From the NCBI RefSeq assembly GCF_015533855.1, contig NZ_AP024154.1, positions 3,850,501-3,914,500 on the forward strand: a DNA stretch of 64,000 nt, given 5' to 3'. The stretch's first letter is position 1, and each line of letters begins with the position of its first letter. Below the pieces are notes generated by a model. The model searched no databases. It had not been told where the DNA came from and was given only the letters and a program-made list of their open reading frames with translations. The stretch is from Echinicola sp. 20G. Its GTDB lineage: Bacteria; Bacteroidota; Bacteroidia; Cytophagales; Cyclobacteriaceae. Position numbers and translations under genes: made by a program. Shown in pieces: positions 36,309-45,516 of the stretch.

Positions 36309-36314
36309 TGGTAT

Positions 36315-37946
36315 TTAGAGCTTTATTATTTGGGTACTATTTGCGATCCAATCATCTTCATCGGTGATGACAATCAAAGTCCATTGATGGGCCTTATCGG
36401 TTAGGAATTCGATAATAGATTTTCTCTCTTCTTTAGGGATATTTACCAGGGGATCTTCCATCAGCAATAGTCCCGGGTTATGACAAATAGCCCTTGCCAA
36501 ATGGATTTTTTGGATGATACATCTGGGTGTACGGCGTCCACCGCTATCCAAAATCAGGTCTAATCCTTTGGAATGGCTTTTTAAGAAATCATTCATTCCG
36601 AGTTTGGTCATCATATCCATCAACTTTTCGTCAGGAATTTGGCGACCAACAAGTATATTTTCCCTAAGTGTTCCTTCGAAAATTTGATTTGATGCCAGAA
36701 CCACTCCTAAATTCTGGTGCAAACTTTTTCTGTCTAAATGATCGTATGAAATGTCGTTAATGGATATTTCCCCTTTATCTAGGTTTATGATTCCCGCAAG
36801 AATCTGAAGCAATGTCGATTTACCTGATCCTGTTTTCCCAGTTAAAACAACACGGGACTGATTGGGGATTTCTAAATTGTAATTGTCAATAATTGGTTCA
36901 TTATCGGTTGAATAATGAAAAGTGGCATTTTTTAACTTGATGGAGCACGGGCCATTTTTATTGATTTTTGACTTTCCAGCAGAATCTTGGAGCTCCATGT
37001 CAGTCACAAAACCAATTTTTTCGAAGGCAGTCAATACATCGTAGACATTATCCCAAACACTGACCAATTTTTCCACGGAGTTGATGATTAGGATAATCAC
37101 GATTTCAGCAGCCACAAACTGTCCGATATTCATCTGTTGGTTGAAAACCAATAAACCACCCACCACTAAAATACCAGCGGCAATAAACACTTTAAAACCA
37201 ACAAAAGATTTGAATTGATCCAAAAGCACTCTAAAGTGAGATTCCCTTGAGGTAATATAATCTACTGTTATGTCATCGCTTTTGTTGAGGTGAAAGGACT
37301 GGTTTTGACTGAGGTGAAAAGTCCTCCTGACCCTACCAATTTCTTCCAGCCAATGAGCCAAATTATACTTGTATTTACTTTCCTTGATACTGGTTTCCAA
37401 ACCGATTCTACCTGTGATTTTGACCAGGACAAATAGGGCAAAGCCCAGGATCAGTCCCAGTGCGATAAAGTAAATACTGTATACTGACAGTAAAATGATT
37501 CCAAATATGATCTGAAAAGAAGAGACTGACAGGTCAATCAGTAATTTTGGCAGTCCTTTTTGAATGGTCATGGTATCAAAAAAACGATTGGCCAATTCTG
37601 GTGCATGTTGGCTATCCAACTCCCTTGGTTTGATCTGAGGCAGCCTGAAAGCAAATTCAAATGCTGAACGGGCAAAAATATCCTGTTGGATATTTTCAAC
37701 GATTCTCAATTGTAAAACTTGCAATAGTCCTGCGGCAGTGATGCCAACTAAAACAATGGTGACCAATAGAACCCAAGATATTGAAAGCTCTCCAGTTTGG
37801 AGATAGTTGATGATAGCTTGTATTCCCAAGGGCAAAGACAAGTTCACTATCCCTATCACCAATGCATAGGTATAGATTTGCCGAATTTCTGGTTTATATA
37901 GCTTTAACAGCCGCCAAAGCCGCTGTATGGGGGTAAGTTTGGTCAT
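36315..37946 (-). CDS. ABC exporter half-transporter with a degenerate ATPase domain
   Basis: This 543-residue protein has six transmembrane helices in about 25-290 and a nucleotide-binding domain from about 335. Walker A is intact (GKTGSGKS, 370-377). Other motifs are not: the Q-loop Gln is Ala (VVLASNQIF, 415-423), the signature LSGGQ is replaced by GGRRTPRCIIQK (469-480), Walker B reads LLLMEDPL with Asp in place of the catalytic Glu (E497, D498), and the switch His is Asp (VITDED, about 526-531). No peptidase C39 domain is present. With the HlyD and TolC genes it forms a type I-like secretion operon. I recall relatives in Bacteroidota with similar changes, so it may be a specialised family rather than a decayed gene. 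Confidence 0.88.
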   Translation of the reverse strand: MTKLTPIQRLWRLLKLYKPEIRQIYTYALVIGIVNLSLPLGIQAIINYLQTGELSISWVLLVTIVLVGITAAGLLQVLQLRIVENIQQDIFARSAFEFAFRLPQIKPRELDSQHAPELANRFFDTMTIQKGLPKLLIDLSVSSFQIIFGIILLSVYSIYFIALGLILGFALFVLVKITGRIGLETSIKESKYKYNLAHWLEEIGRVRRTFHLSQNQSFHLNKSDDITVDYITSRESHFRVLLDQFKSFVGFKVFIAAGILVVGGLLVFNQQMNIGQFVAAEIVIILIINSVEKLVSVWDNVYDVLTAFEKIGFVTDMELQDSAGKSKINKNGPCSIKLKNATFHYSTDNEPIIDNYNLEIPNQSRVVLTGKTGSGKSTLLQILAGIINLDKGEISINDISYDHLDRKSLHQNLGVVLASNQIFEGTLRENILVGRQIPDEKLMDMMTKLGMNDFLKSHSKGLDLILDSGGRRTPRCIIQKIHLARAICHNPGLLLMEDPLVNIPKEERKSIIEFLTDKAHQWTLIVITDEDDWIANSTQIIKL

Positions 37947-38478
37947 ATTGTAAACTAAAATAAGGATATAGCTTATTTATCTTATGTAAAACAAGCTATG
38001 AACTAAAGATGTTTTGGGTAAGTTTTTGGGTTGTCTTCGCCACCAATAGAGTAGTGGGAGAGGTGTATTTAAGCTTTCAAAGATTTATTAAAGTAATTCC
38101 TTTTACTCAGTAAACTCATTATTAATAATTTCATGTCATTCATTAAGGTTATGGTAGTTTGAAATAGCAATTTTAGTGCAAATGGAGTATAAGTTAGATT
38201 AGAAAGTCATTAAAATTACTAATGGCTATGAAAAATGGGATATACAAATTTACACATTAAAGGAGTTTCAAACCCAACTCTTGGTCTAAATAGTTTATTG
38301 TTTGGAAAACTTTCTCTGCCATAACGATTATATTAATTTGGTGATATTTACTTAATTAGCTGATTGAGTGTTTAATTTAAATTTTTATAAAAATGTTTTT
38401 TATATATTTAAAAACAATTTTTAAATATATAAATATGTATTACATTTAAATTTATTATTTAACCTTAATTTTTAAAAC
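37947..38478 (+). other. AT-rich divergent spacer
   Basis: The 532 bases between the ABC gene (minus) and the lipocalin-like gene (plus) contain no supported reading frame or RNA gene. The part at about 38340-38470 is extremely AT-rich (runs of ATATAT-like and TTTAAA tracts) and may hold the promoter of the lipoprotein gene, but no consensus pair could be fixed. Confidence 0.5.
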
Positions 38479-39003
38479 ATGAAATTACTACGTTTTACCT
38501 TTGTTTTAATGCTTGTTTCTTTAATGTTTTCCTGCTCCGACACAGAATTACCAATGATCAGTCACTCTGTGGTAGGGGAGTGGGAAATGGTAGGAATGAC
38601 TTATAGCGGAACCTCTACCGTATCCTATGGTGGGATAAATTTCCCACCCACTTTTTCGGAAGGAGTAGCTTCTGACATTGACTACATTTTGACTGTCAAT
38701 GAGTCACCCAACACTGTTGTAGGCGAAGGAAGTTATACAGTGACCCTAAAAAGTTCATATATGGAACATGAGTTTGATTTTTCAGTTCCTGTTGATTATT
38801 TCATGAAATCAGGTTCTTGGGAGGTGGAAGGTGATAAGTTTATCTTAAGCAAACCTGGAGAATCTCCTGAAACTGCCACTATTGTCAAATTGACAGCAGA
38901 TGAAATGGTGCTTAAAGTTTCTACTGATATCTATCAATCTAATGATGAACTTGTAAGCATTAGGTATATTATTGAGGGGTTGATCAGTATGAATAGACAA
39001 TAA
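38479..39003 (+). CDS. Lipocalin-like lipoprotein, unknown function
   Basis: This 174-residue lipoprotein (Cys at about 19, LMFSC) has a lipocalin-like lead segment VVGEWEMVGMTYSG (about 32-45), then alternating strands ending WEVEGDKFILSKPG and TIVKLTADEMVLKVSTD. This is the pattern of the many short Bacteroidota lipocalin-like proteins of unknown role. It stands alone and shares a bidirectional terminator with the TonB receptor gene. Function not assigned; small hydrophobic ligand binding would be a guess. Confidence 0.72.
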   Translation: MKLLRFTFVLMLVSLMFSCSDTELPMISHSVVGEWEMVGMTYSGTSTVSYGGINFPPTFSEGVASDIDYILTVNESPNTVVGEGSYTVTLKSSYMEHEFDFSVPVDYFMKSGSWEVEGDKFILSKPGESPETATIVKLTADEMVLKVSTDIYQSNDELVSIRYIIEGLISMNRQ

Positions 39004-39027
39004 ATAATTATGTAACTATTTTAAGCT

Positions 39028-39061
39028 AAAAGGCGACTTAATTTTAATTAAGTCGCCTTTT
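39028..39061 (+). terminator. Bidirectional terminator between convergent genes
   Basis: AAAAGGCGACTTAAT and ATTAAGTCGCCTTTT form a perfect 15-base stem with a four-base loop. T-tracts are present on both strands, so it serves the lipocalin-like gene (plus) and the TonB receptor gene (minus). Confidence 0.92.
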
Positions 39062-39080
39062 TTAAGGTTTTCAGTTATTT

Positions 39081-41855
39081 CTATTCGAACAAATCAAATT
39101 TCACCCCGAAATTAAGTCTTGCATTGTAATATTCTTCTTGCATGGTTCTGGAACGGATGCCTTGATAATACCTCAATGGTTGATTGGTCAAGTTATTACC
39201 TTCAAAGAATAGTCTCCATTTAGGTGTAAAAGCGTAAGATGCATTGACGTCCAAGAACATTTGCTCATCGTAATACCTGTCCTCAAATGCCTCACCACCC
39301 AGTTCATCCAAGTAGTCTCCGGCATAATTCAAAGAAGCTCTCAAAACCAATTTTTTGGTTTCGTAGGAAAGAGAAGCATTGAACATATGCTTGGCGGTAC
39401 CTGGCAGTTCAAGGTTGTCTTCTTCTCTACCTTCAATACCTGTGGTCTCAGATTGGGTAAATGTGTAGTTCAGGTAAACGCCTAACCCTTTCCATACTTG
39501 TTTCTGAATGGATGCTTCCAGACCATAAACAGAAGCTGTACCGCCATTTTCAGGTCTAGTGTATTCTAGGCCATCTCCAAATACAGGATCATTGTAGTTA
39601 AGGTCTGTTTTCTCGTACACGAACTGATCAATATCTTTGTAAAAACCACCCAGTGAAATCAAGCCAACATTGTCAAAATACCTTTCAGCCATCACATCAA
39701 AATTCATGGCAACGGTCGGCAACAAATCTGGATTACCTCTAGATAGTTCGTCATCTTCTGCTACATATTCCGCATAGGGTACCAAATCATAATAATTTGG
39801 TCGGGCAATGGTGTTGGTCCAAGCAAACCTTAAAACACTGTTTTGGTCTGCATCATATTTTAAATGAACGCCAGGCATAAAATTAGAGTAGCTATCATCT
39901 TGTGTAGCTTGACTGAAGGTTTCATTGTCTACATCATAAAGATTACCTGTATAGGAAATCTGGGTGTGTTCCCACCTTAAACCAACAATGGTGGAAAGCT
40001 TATCCGTCAATTGGTGGTCAGCCATTACGTATGCAGCAGTTACGGTTTCATTTGCAGAATAGTTGCTAGGTAAAAACTCCTCATAGACTAACTCTCCTTC
40101 AAACTGACTTGCATCATCTAAGTTCAGAGTTCCTAGGAATTGTGGGTCCACAAATGTTCCAATTTGATATTGACTGCCAGGTAGGAAGTTTGGATCTGAT
40201 TGATCTGTATGAGGAACATCTCCAAGAGTAGTACCGAAGCTATCTTCATCTACTGGCGAATATTCGTAATAGTTGTTGATTCGGCTCTTGTATTTGCCTC
40301 TGTATCGACCACCAAACTGTAAGATACCTTTATCACTATAGGGCAATTTAAAATCCAATTTTGCATTAAGGTCCTCGTCAAAGGTATATTGGTATTCTTC
40401 AGATAAATTATCGAGACCAAATGCCAGATTGTCCGATAAGTTGGCTAAGGAAGCAAATGGCTTTCTAGGATTACGGATGTCAATGTTAACATTTTGATCT
40501 TCCTCTCGGTAAGCAATGTACCTTTCATGAGGTCTTTCTTCAGATGCCTTTGCGTAAGTTGCAGACCAATCCATTTTTAATTTGTTGAAAAGGTGGTCAC
40601 CTCCAAAAGTAAAGTTTTGAACCCTTTGATCTTCCAGTCTTCTTGCTTTGTTTCTGTCAGAATCCAAGCCGCCTTTGGTTTCATATTCTACCCTTGCACT
40701 GGATGAGGTAAAGACTCCTTCTGAAACTTCCTCGAAATCACCATCATCGAATACATCATCAAGATTGTCCACTTTCATCGCAAAACGATTTTCCCAGTCA
40801 TCTCTATGGTTGTACATACTGGAGAAAAGAAGGGTGTGGTTCGGGTTAATTTCATAATCCAAAGCTACTGAAACTGATCGGCGAACCCTTTGTACCAAAT
40901 ATTTTCTCATTTCAAACTCCTCCAAGGCAACGCCATTATCCGAATCATACCAAGCTGTTTCAATATTCTCAGACCCAAAATTATGATTGTTGTAAGATGC
41001 AGATACGATCGCTCCAAGTTTTCCGTCTATAAAACGGTCACCGAGAATCATCGCACCCGTCCAAATTGGCTTGTCTGACAAAAGGTTAATTCCTGTTCCT
41101 GCTGTACCAGAAACCCTTAGGCCATTAGGAGCCTTTCTAGTCACTAAATTTACGAAACCGCCAATCGCATCAGCATCCATACTTGGCAAAACAGCCTTAT
41201 TTACTTCAATGGTCTGGATCATATCAGAAGGAATCAAATCCATCTGTACCCTTCTATTGTCTCCTTCTGCCGAAGGGATTCTTTCTCCATTTATCGTAAC
41301 AGAATTCAATTGAGGAGACATCCCTCGGATGATAATGTCACGCGCTTCTCCTTGGTCATTTTGCATTGTAATGCCTGGAATTCTCTTCAATGCGTCCCCG
41401 ATATTGGCATCTGGGAACCTTCCTATCTGGTCAGAGGAAACAATATTGGTAATGTTTGAATTGTTTTTCTGTTGGTTCAAAGCTTTGGCTTGGCCTTTAA
41501 GGCGGTCACCCATGACCACAAACTCCATATTTTCTATGATCTTCTGATCCAATTTGAAGTTTATGGTAGTTGTTTTTCCTTCTTCAATTTTAGCGGTATG
41601 GACTACCGAGCCATATCCTAAATAAGAAACTGAAACTTCATAGTTACCTGCAGGCAAATCCACAATGGAATAATCCCCTGATTGATTGGTAACAGTCCCT
41701 AGGGAAGTACCTTGTAAGATTACATTGGCGCCTGGCATGGACAGGTTTTGGGCATCGATGACCCTACCACGCAATACTCCTTGTGCCAGTAATACCTGAT
41801 GACTTAGGCAAAAAAGAGCCAGCAAAATAATGGTTCTCAGTAATTGATTTTTCAT
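39081..41855 (-). CDS. TonB-dependent receptor next to a phytase
   Basis: This 924-residue outer-membrane receptor has a signal peptide (1-25, ending LLAQ), a carboxypeptidase-like regulatory domain (about 27-105, GRVIDAQNLSMPGANVILQG), a plug (about 135-250, with GDALKRIPGITMQN, IIIRGMSP and MDADAIGGFVNLVTRKAP) and a barrel ending in the aromatic FDLFE. It follows the phytase gene after 18 bases on the same strand, so the two are probably one operon. The pair suggests uptake of phytate or the inositol phosphates and metals it releases. This is not a SusC-type receptor (no SusD beside it). The imported ligand is inferred from the neighbour only. Confidence 0.92.
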   Translation of the reverse strand: MKNQLLRTIILLALFCLSHQVLLAQGVLRGRVIDAQNLSMPGANVILQGTSLGTVTNQSGDYSIVDLPAGNYEVSVSYLGYGSVVHTAKIEEGKTTTINFKLDQKIIENMEFVVMGDRLKGQAKALNQQKNNSNITNIVSSDQIGRFPDANIGDALKRIPGITMQNDQGEARDIIIRGMSPQLNSVTINGERIPSAEGDNRRVQMDLIPSDMIQTIEVNKAVLPSMDADAIGGFVNLVTRKAPNGLRVSGTAGTGINLLSDKPIWTGAMILGDRFIDGKLGAIVSASYNNHNFGSENIETAWYDSDNGVALEEFEMRKYLVQRVRRSVSVALDYEINPNHTLLFSSMYNHRDDWENRFAMKVDNLDDVFDDGDFEEVSEGVFTSSSARVEYETKGGLDSDRNKARRLEDQRVQNFTFGGDHLFNKLKMDWSATYAKASEERPHERYIAYREEDQNVNIDIRNPRKPFASLANLSDNLAFGLDNLSEEYQYTFDEDLNAKLDFKLPYSDKGILQFGGRYRGKYKSRINNYYEYSPVDEDSFGTTLGDVPHTDQSDPNFLPGSQYQIGTFVDPQFLGTLNLDDASQFEGELVYEEFLPSNYSANETVTAAYVMADHQLTDKLSTIVGLRWEHTQISYTGNLYDVDNETFSQATQDDSYSNFMPGVHLKYDADQNSVLRFAWTNTIARPNYYDLVPYAEYVAEDDELSRGNPDLLPTVAMNFDVMAERYFDNVGLISLGGFYKDIDQFVYEKTDLNYNDPVFGDGLEYTRPENGGTASVYGLEASIQKQVWKGLGVYLNYTFTQSETTGIEGREEDNLELPGTAKHMFNASLSYETKKLVLRASLNYAGDYLDELGGEAFEDRYYDEQMFLDVNASYAFTPKWRLFFEGNNLTNQPLRYYQGIRSRTMQEEYYNARLNFGVKFDLFE

Positions 41856-41873
41856 AATTATGAGCTTGAAAGA

Positions 41874-42965
41874 TTAATTTTTTGATTTTAGGGTGTCTCT
41901 AGCCATATCTTCCCATTTATAGATTTGGAAAGTCTTGTCATCAGACATGGCAACAAATAATCCATGTGGGAAATCAGGGCCTAATGCTGTGCTGCTGGTC
42001 TCTGAGCCGTCACTGGAAACAGTACTGGTTGGGATTTTAGTAATCAATTGATGTTCATGAGGGTTGGAGGAAGATCCTTCTCTAGGAAAGACATGGAATA
42101 AGTTGGCTTCCTGGTCAGAAACTAAGATGTAACCTGTTTGATCATCTAGTTTGTAAAAACTGATTCCTTCGTGATCTTTGGTGAACCCTTCTGTGGCAAA
42201 CAAAGCTAATTGTTCATTGCCTTTCTCGGGATCTGCATAATACTTACGAACGCCAACCCCTTCATCAGAGTAATAGATATATCCCAATTCATTATCTACT
42301 GCGATAGCCTCTATTTCTTTATTTCCACTGAATTCACCGAATTTGCGGACTAAATCAAGACTAAGGATACCATCCTCGCTTTTGATTTCATATTGCCACA
42401 AATAAGTACCGTCTTGAGGTCCGTTTTTTCGTCCTGCAATCACATAATGTTTATTATTCTCAGGGTTGTGGTATACGGCGACTCCCATTAAGTCACGGTA
42501 TTCTGGTCCCTCTTCACCAAGGTACACTTCTATGCCCTCAGGATGAATTTCCTTCATATCAGGAAGGCTATAAAAGCGAAGTTTGGAAGTCATGCGCTCA
42601 CCTGTTACAGCAAAGTCTACTGTTTTGTCACCTAATTGTAGACCATATCCGATATCCACATTGTTAGGTCTCTGGATATTCCGAACGGTTAAAGAATCAA
42701 TGGCTTTACCTTTGAGATTAAAAACATACAATGCGCCATCGGCGTCTTTGTCTGTCCCAACGATCAAACTTTGGCTTGGGTCAGTTGGGTTGATCCAGAT
42801 GGCAGGATCATCTGTATCATGATTTACCTGATCTGTAACATAAGTAGGTTTGACCTTGTCCAAGCTTTTTGCAGTGACATTTTCGTTTTGTTGACTTGGG
42901 GCACTACATGCTCCAGCAAGAATGCCTAGTGTCCAAAGCCCATTAATTAGTTTACTTTTTGACAT
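41874..42965 (-). CDS. Beta-propeller phytase, lipoprotein
   Basis: This 363-residue lipoprotein has its lipobox Cys at about 20. The mature part contains DTDDPAIWINPTDPSQSLIVGTDKD (about 50-75), a phytase hallmark whose acidic residues bind calcium and phosphate, then NVDIGYGLQLG and GVAVYHNPE, EIEAIAVDNELGYIYYSDEGVGVRKY and DHEGISFYKLDDQTGYILVSDQE. These repeat as propeller blades. The enzyme releases phosphate from phytic acid at neutral pH and needs calcium. It lies upstream of the TonB receptor in the same operon, which points to phosphorus scavenging at the cell surface. A Pho-type operator was not found in the 192 bases upstream. Confidence 0.93.
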   Translation of the reverse strand: MSKSKLINGLWTLGILAGACSAPSQQNENVTAKSLDKVKPTYVTDQVNHDTDDPAIWINPTDPSQSLIVGTDKDADGALYVFNLKGKAIDSLTVRNIQRPNNVDIGYGLQLGDKTVDFAVTGERMTSKLRFYSLPDMKEIHPEGIEVYLGEEGPEYRDLMGVAVYHNPENNKHYVIAGRKNGPQDGTYLWQYEIKSEDGILSLDLVRKFGEFSGNKEIEAIAVDNELGYIYYSDEGVGVRKYYADPEKGNEQLALFATEGFTKDHEGISFYKLDDQTGYILVSDQEANLFHVFPREGSSSNPHEHQLITKIPTSTVSSDGSETSSTALGPDFPHGLFVAMSDDKTFQIYKWEDMARDTLKSKN

Positions 42966-43157
42966 AAGATTTAAAAGAATTTGATGCTACAATTTTAGCG
43001 TAGACTACTTTTTAGGGCTAGAAATTACTGTAATCAATTAGGCAACAACTGGAAAAATGACCGTTAACAAAACCTAAACAGAATTTAAAATAAATGTATT
43101 AAAAAACTGATATTTAGTGTGTTATGAAATGTTACGAATGGATTAATTAATTGTGAA

Positions 43158-44801
43158 CTATATACAAAGGATAAATTGCTGTAAGCTGTCGCCTTTTTCC
43201 ATGTTTAATTTTTTTCTAAGTCGGTAGCGAGAAATTCTTAGACTATCCATGGAAATTCCTAAAGAGGAGGCTATCTCTTTTGAGCTTAAATTAAGTCGCA
43301 TAAGGCTGGCAAGTTTCATCTCAGCTGGGGTCAATCCACCAGTCCTTTGTTGGATGTTTCTAAAAAAATCCTGGTGGACTTTTTCAAAATTTAGTTTAAA
43401 ATCATCCCAATCCGTGTCGTGTGAAAAGTTGAAATCTATCTCTTTGATCAAGTTCCTGATTTTCTTTTTTTGATCTTTGGGGTTTTCTTCAAGTATGCTT
43501 TTCAACTTGACTTGTATGCCTTCAAGCATTTGGTTTTTATCAATCAAATGGAGGGTTTGAGCAGTAAGTGATTTGGAATGGGCCTGCTCTTCGGTTTCCA
43601 TTTTTAATTCTAATAATTGTCTGTTTTCTTTTTCGGTAGCAATCAATTGTTCTTTTACCTGAAGGATTTCCTCTTGCTGTTCCAGCAATTCTTTATTGCT
43701 TTTTATTTTTAGCTTCTGTCGGTTAAAAATCACCCAACCCAGCACACACATCAATACCACCAAAAAGACTAAAAGCCATTTTACCATGGCATCAAATTCC
43801 CGCATTTGCTCCAATTGGTTGATTTGTTGGTTTTTGGTGTAAAGATGATTTTGCGCTTCTTGAATGGCGATTTGCCGAGCAGATTCCTCCGAATATACTA
43901 TTTCACTTAGTTGGCGGCTTTGCTCCAAAAAATTATAGGCATTTTCATAATCACGCATTTCGGCATATGCTTTTGAGATATCCACTATGGCGCTATTTTG
44001 TTGGTCCAAAAAACCTAGACGCGCACTCATTTCAGCAGCCATTTGAGAATAGCTTAGCCCTTTTTCTGGTTTTCTTGTTTTTCGAAAGACATCACCCAAA
44101 TTATTGAGGTTACTGACTAAGCGTAAGCTGTCTCCAACAGCAATATTCAAAGTATAGGCTTTTTGGAAATTGAAATAGGCGGAATCATATTGCTCCAAAT
44201 CTTCGAATATGCTTCCAATGTTTTCTCTAACAAAAGCTTTATGGCTTTGTAGACCCAATTCTTCGAAGATCTTTAGCGCTTCCCTTTGATGAGCCAAGGC
44301 TTTGGGATAATTGCCCATTTTCTCATACATCCCTCCAATAAAGCTTTTAGTTTCTGCTTCTCCTTCTCTATTCTTTAGGTTTTGATAAATAGAAAGCGCT
44401 TTTTCGTGACGCGCCACTGCATCTTCTGGGGTTTTTATTTTATAATAAACTTCTCCCAGGACATTATTTACTTGTGCTAAGTATAAATCCTGTTCAGCTG
44501 TTTCAAACAAATGTTCGGCTTCATAAAGTGCTTCTGAAGCAGGTTGATAAAGACCAAACTGTAAAAGAACCTTTCCGCGAATCAATTGGGCTTTTCCGAT
44601 AATTGAATCCGCTCCATTGATTTGTTGTTTTTCCAAAACCTCAGTAGCCATTGCAAAGGCTTGCTCTGGGTTTCTTTTGGCGATAGATTGAGCTTCCCTC
44701 AACATTTGCGTGCTTTCTTCAGTTGTTTGAGCACTTAGCTTAGATATTAGAATGATCAAACAAAAAAAGCTAGAAAGTATGGTTCGAATCAAATGTTTCA
44801 T
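43158..44801 (-). CDS. TPR-LuxR transcriptional regulator
   Basis: This 547-residue protein has a signal-like N-terminus (MKHLIRTILSSFFCLIILISKLSAQ), six or more TPR repeats (about 25-310; for example AVARHEKALSIYQNLKNREGEAE), a transmembrane helix near 340-356 (WLLVFLVVLMCVLGWVIF), a coiled coil and a C-terminal LuxR/GerE-type helix-turn-helix (LTPAEMKLASLMRLNLSSKEIASSLGIS, then LRKKLN). The TPR part should face the periplasm and the HTH the cytoplasm, an arrangement seen in many Bacteroidota one-component regulators. The frame opens at 44810; the Met at 44801 is preferred. It is transcribed towards the phytase operon (192-base gap), so phosphate or phytate control is possible but unproven. 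Confidence 0.88.
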   Translation of the reverse strand: MKHLIRTILSSFFCLIILISKLSAQTTEESTQMLREAQSIAKRNPEQAFAMATEVLEKQQINGADSIIGKAQLIRGKVLLQFGLYQPASEALYEAEHLFETAEQDLYLAQVNNVLGEVYYKIKTPEDAVARHEKALSIYQNLKNREGEAETKSFIGGMYEKMGNYPKALAHQREALKIFEELGLQSHKAFVRENIGSIFEDLEQYDSAYFNFQKAYTLNIAVGDSLRLVSNLNNLGDVFRKTRKPEKGLSYSQMAAEMSARLGFLDQQNSAIVDISKAYAEMRDYENAYNFLEQSRQLSEIVYSEESARQIAIQEAQNHLYTKNQQINQLEQMREFDAMVKWLLVFLVVLMCVLGWVIFNRQKLKIKSNKELLEQQEEILQVKEQLIATEKENRQLLELKMETEEQAHSKSLTAQTLHLIDKNQMLEGIQVKLKSILEENPKDQKKKIRNLIKEIDFNFSHDTDWDDFKLNFEKVHQDFFRNIQQRTGGLTPAEMKLASLMRLNLSSKEIASSLGISMDSLRISRYRLRKKLNMEKGDSLQQFILCI

Positions 44802-45123
44802 AACCCGCAAATATCTAGCATATGGGAATAAAGTAGGTTATGTAAAAGTTTCGTTTTTATTAAGGTTAATCTTCATTTTATTTTAAAAAATCAATTGTAT
44901 TTACTTGAAAACACACAGCTTGTCCAAGTGAAGCTCATTACATAAAAATGTCAAAGCAAATTGTTGTGTTTTAATATTTTACTTTGTGTTTCTATTGAAA
45001 TTCCCCTTATCAATGATTAAGGTTTGGAGAAAACAATATGTCTGTTAATAAAGCCAGTGACATTATTTTGATCATTTGAGGCTATGCCTAGAAGTAGTTT
45101 ATTCGGGTTTAGAAAGACCACTT
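44802..45123 (+). other. Spacer between two minus-strand genes
   Basis: About 320 bases between the TPR-LuxR gene and the thioesterase gene. No reading frame, hairpin with a T-tail or repeat was seen; it presumably holds the regulator's promoter. Confidence 0.4.
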
Positions 45124-45516
45124 TTAGCTACCTTTTAATCTATCCTTCACATATTCAATCTTGTGTTTTTGGTGAGCTTTGGGTAAGCCATCCTCTCCTA
45201 AGTTTACCATAATGATTTCATCAATGGTAATGATAGTTTCTCTGGTCATCTTATTTCTCACCTCACACTTTAAGGTGATAGAAGTTCTTCCAAATTTTAT
45301 AGGTTCTATCCCAATTTCAATAATGTCATTGACTCGAGCCGAAGCCATGAAATTGATGGCGGACATGTACTTAGTTACTACGTGCTTGTTTTCCAATTGA
45401 ATAATTGCGTAGAGTGCGGCCTCTTCGTCTATCCAAGCTAACAAGCGTCCTCCAAACAATGAATTATTGGCATTAAGGTCTTCTGGTTTGATCCATTTTC
45501 TAGTGTGAAATCTCAT
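45124..45516 (-). CDS. Acyl-CoA thioesterase (YciA-type hot-dog fold)
   Basis: This 130-residue single hot-dog protein should hydrolyse acyl-CoA to free acid and CoA. The family pattern is clear: an N-terminal strand with NNSLFGGRLLAWIDEEAALYA (catalytic Asn-Gly and Asp region, about 18-38), then MSAINFMASARVNDIIEIG (about 51-69) and RTSITLKCEVRN (about 77-88). Length and order match YciA/BACH-like thioesterases. It is cytoplasmic and transcribed alone. Chain-length preference cannot be read. Confidence 0.92.
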   Translation of the reverse strand: MRFHTRKWIKPEDLNANNSLFGGRLLAWIDEEAALYAIIQLENKHVVTKYMSAINFMASARVNDIIEIGIEPIKFGRTSITLKCEVRNKMTRETIITIDEIIMVNLGEDGLPKAHQKHKIEYVKDRLKGS

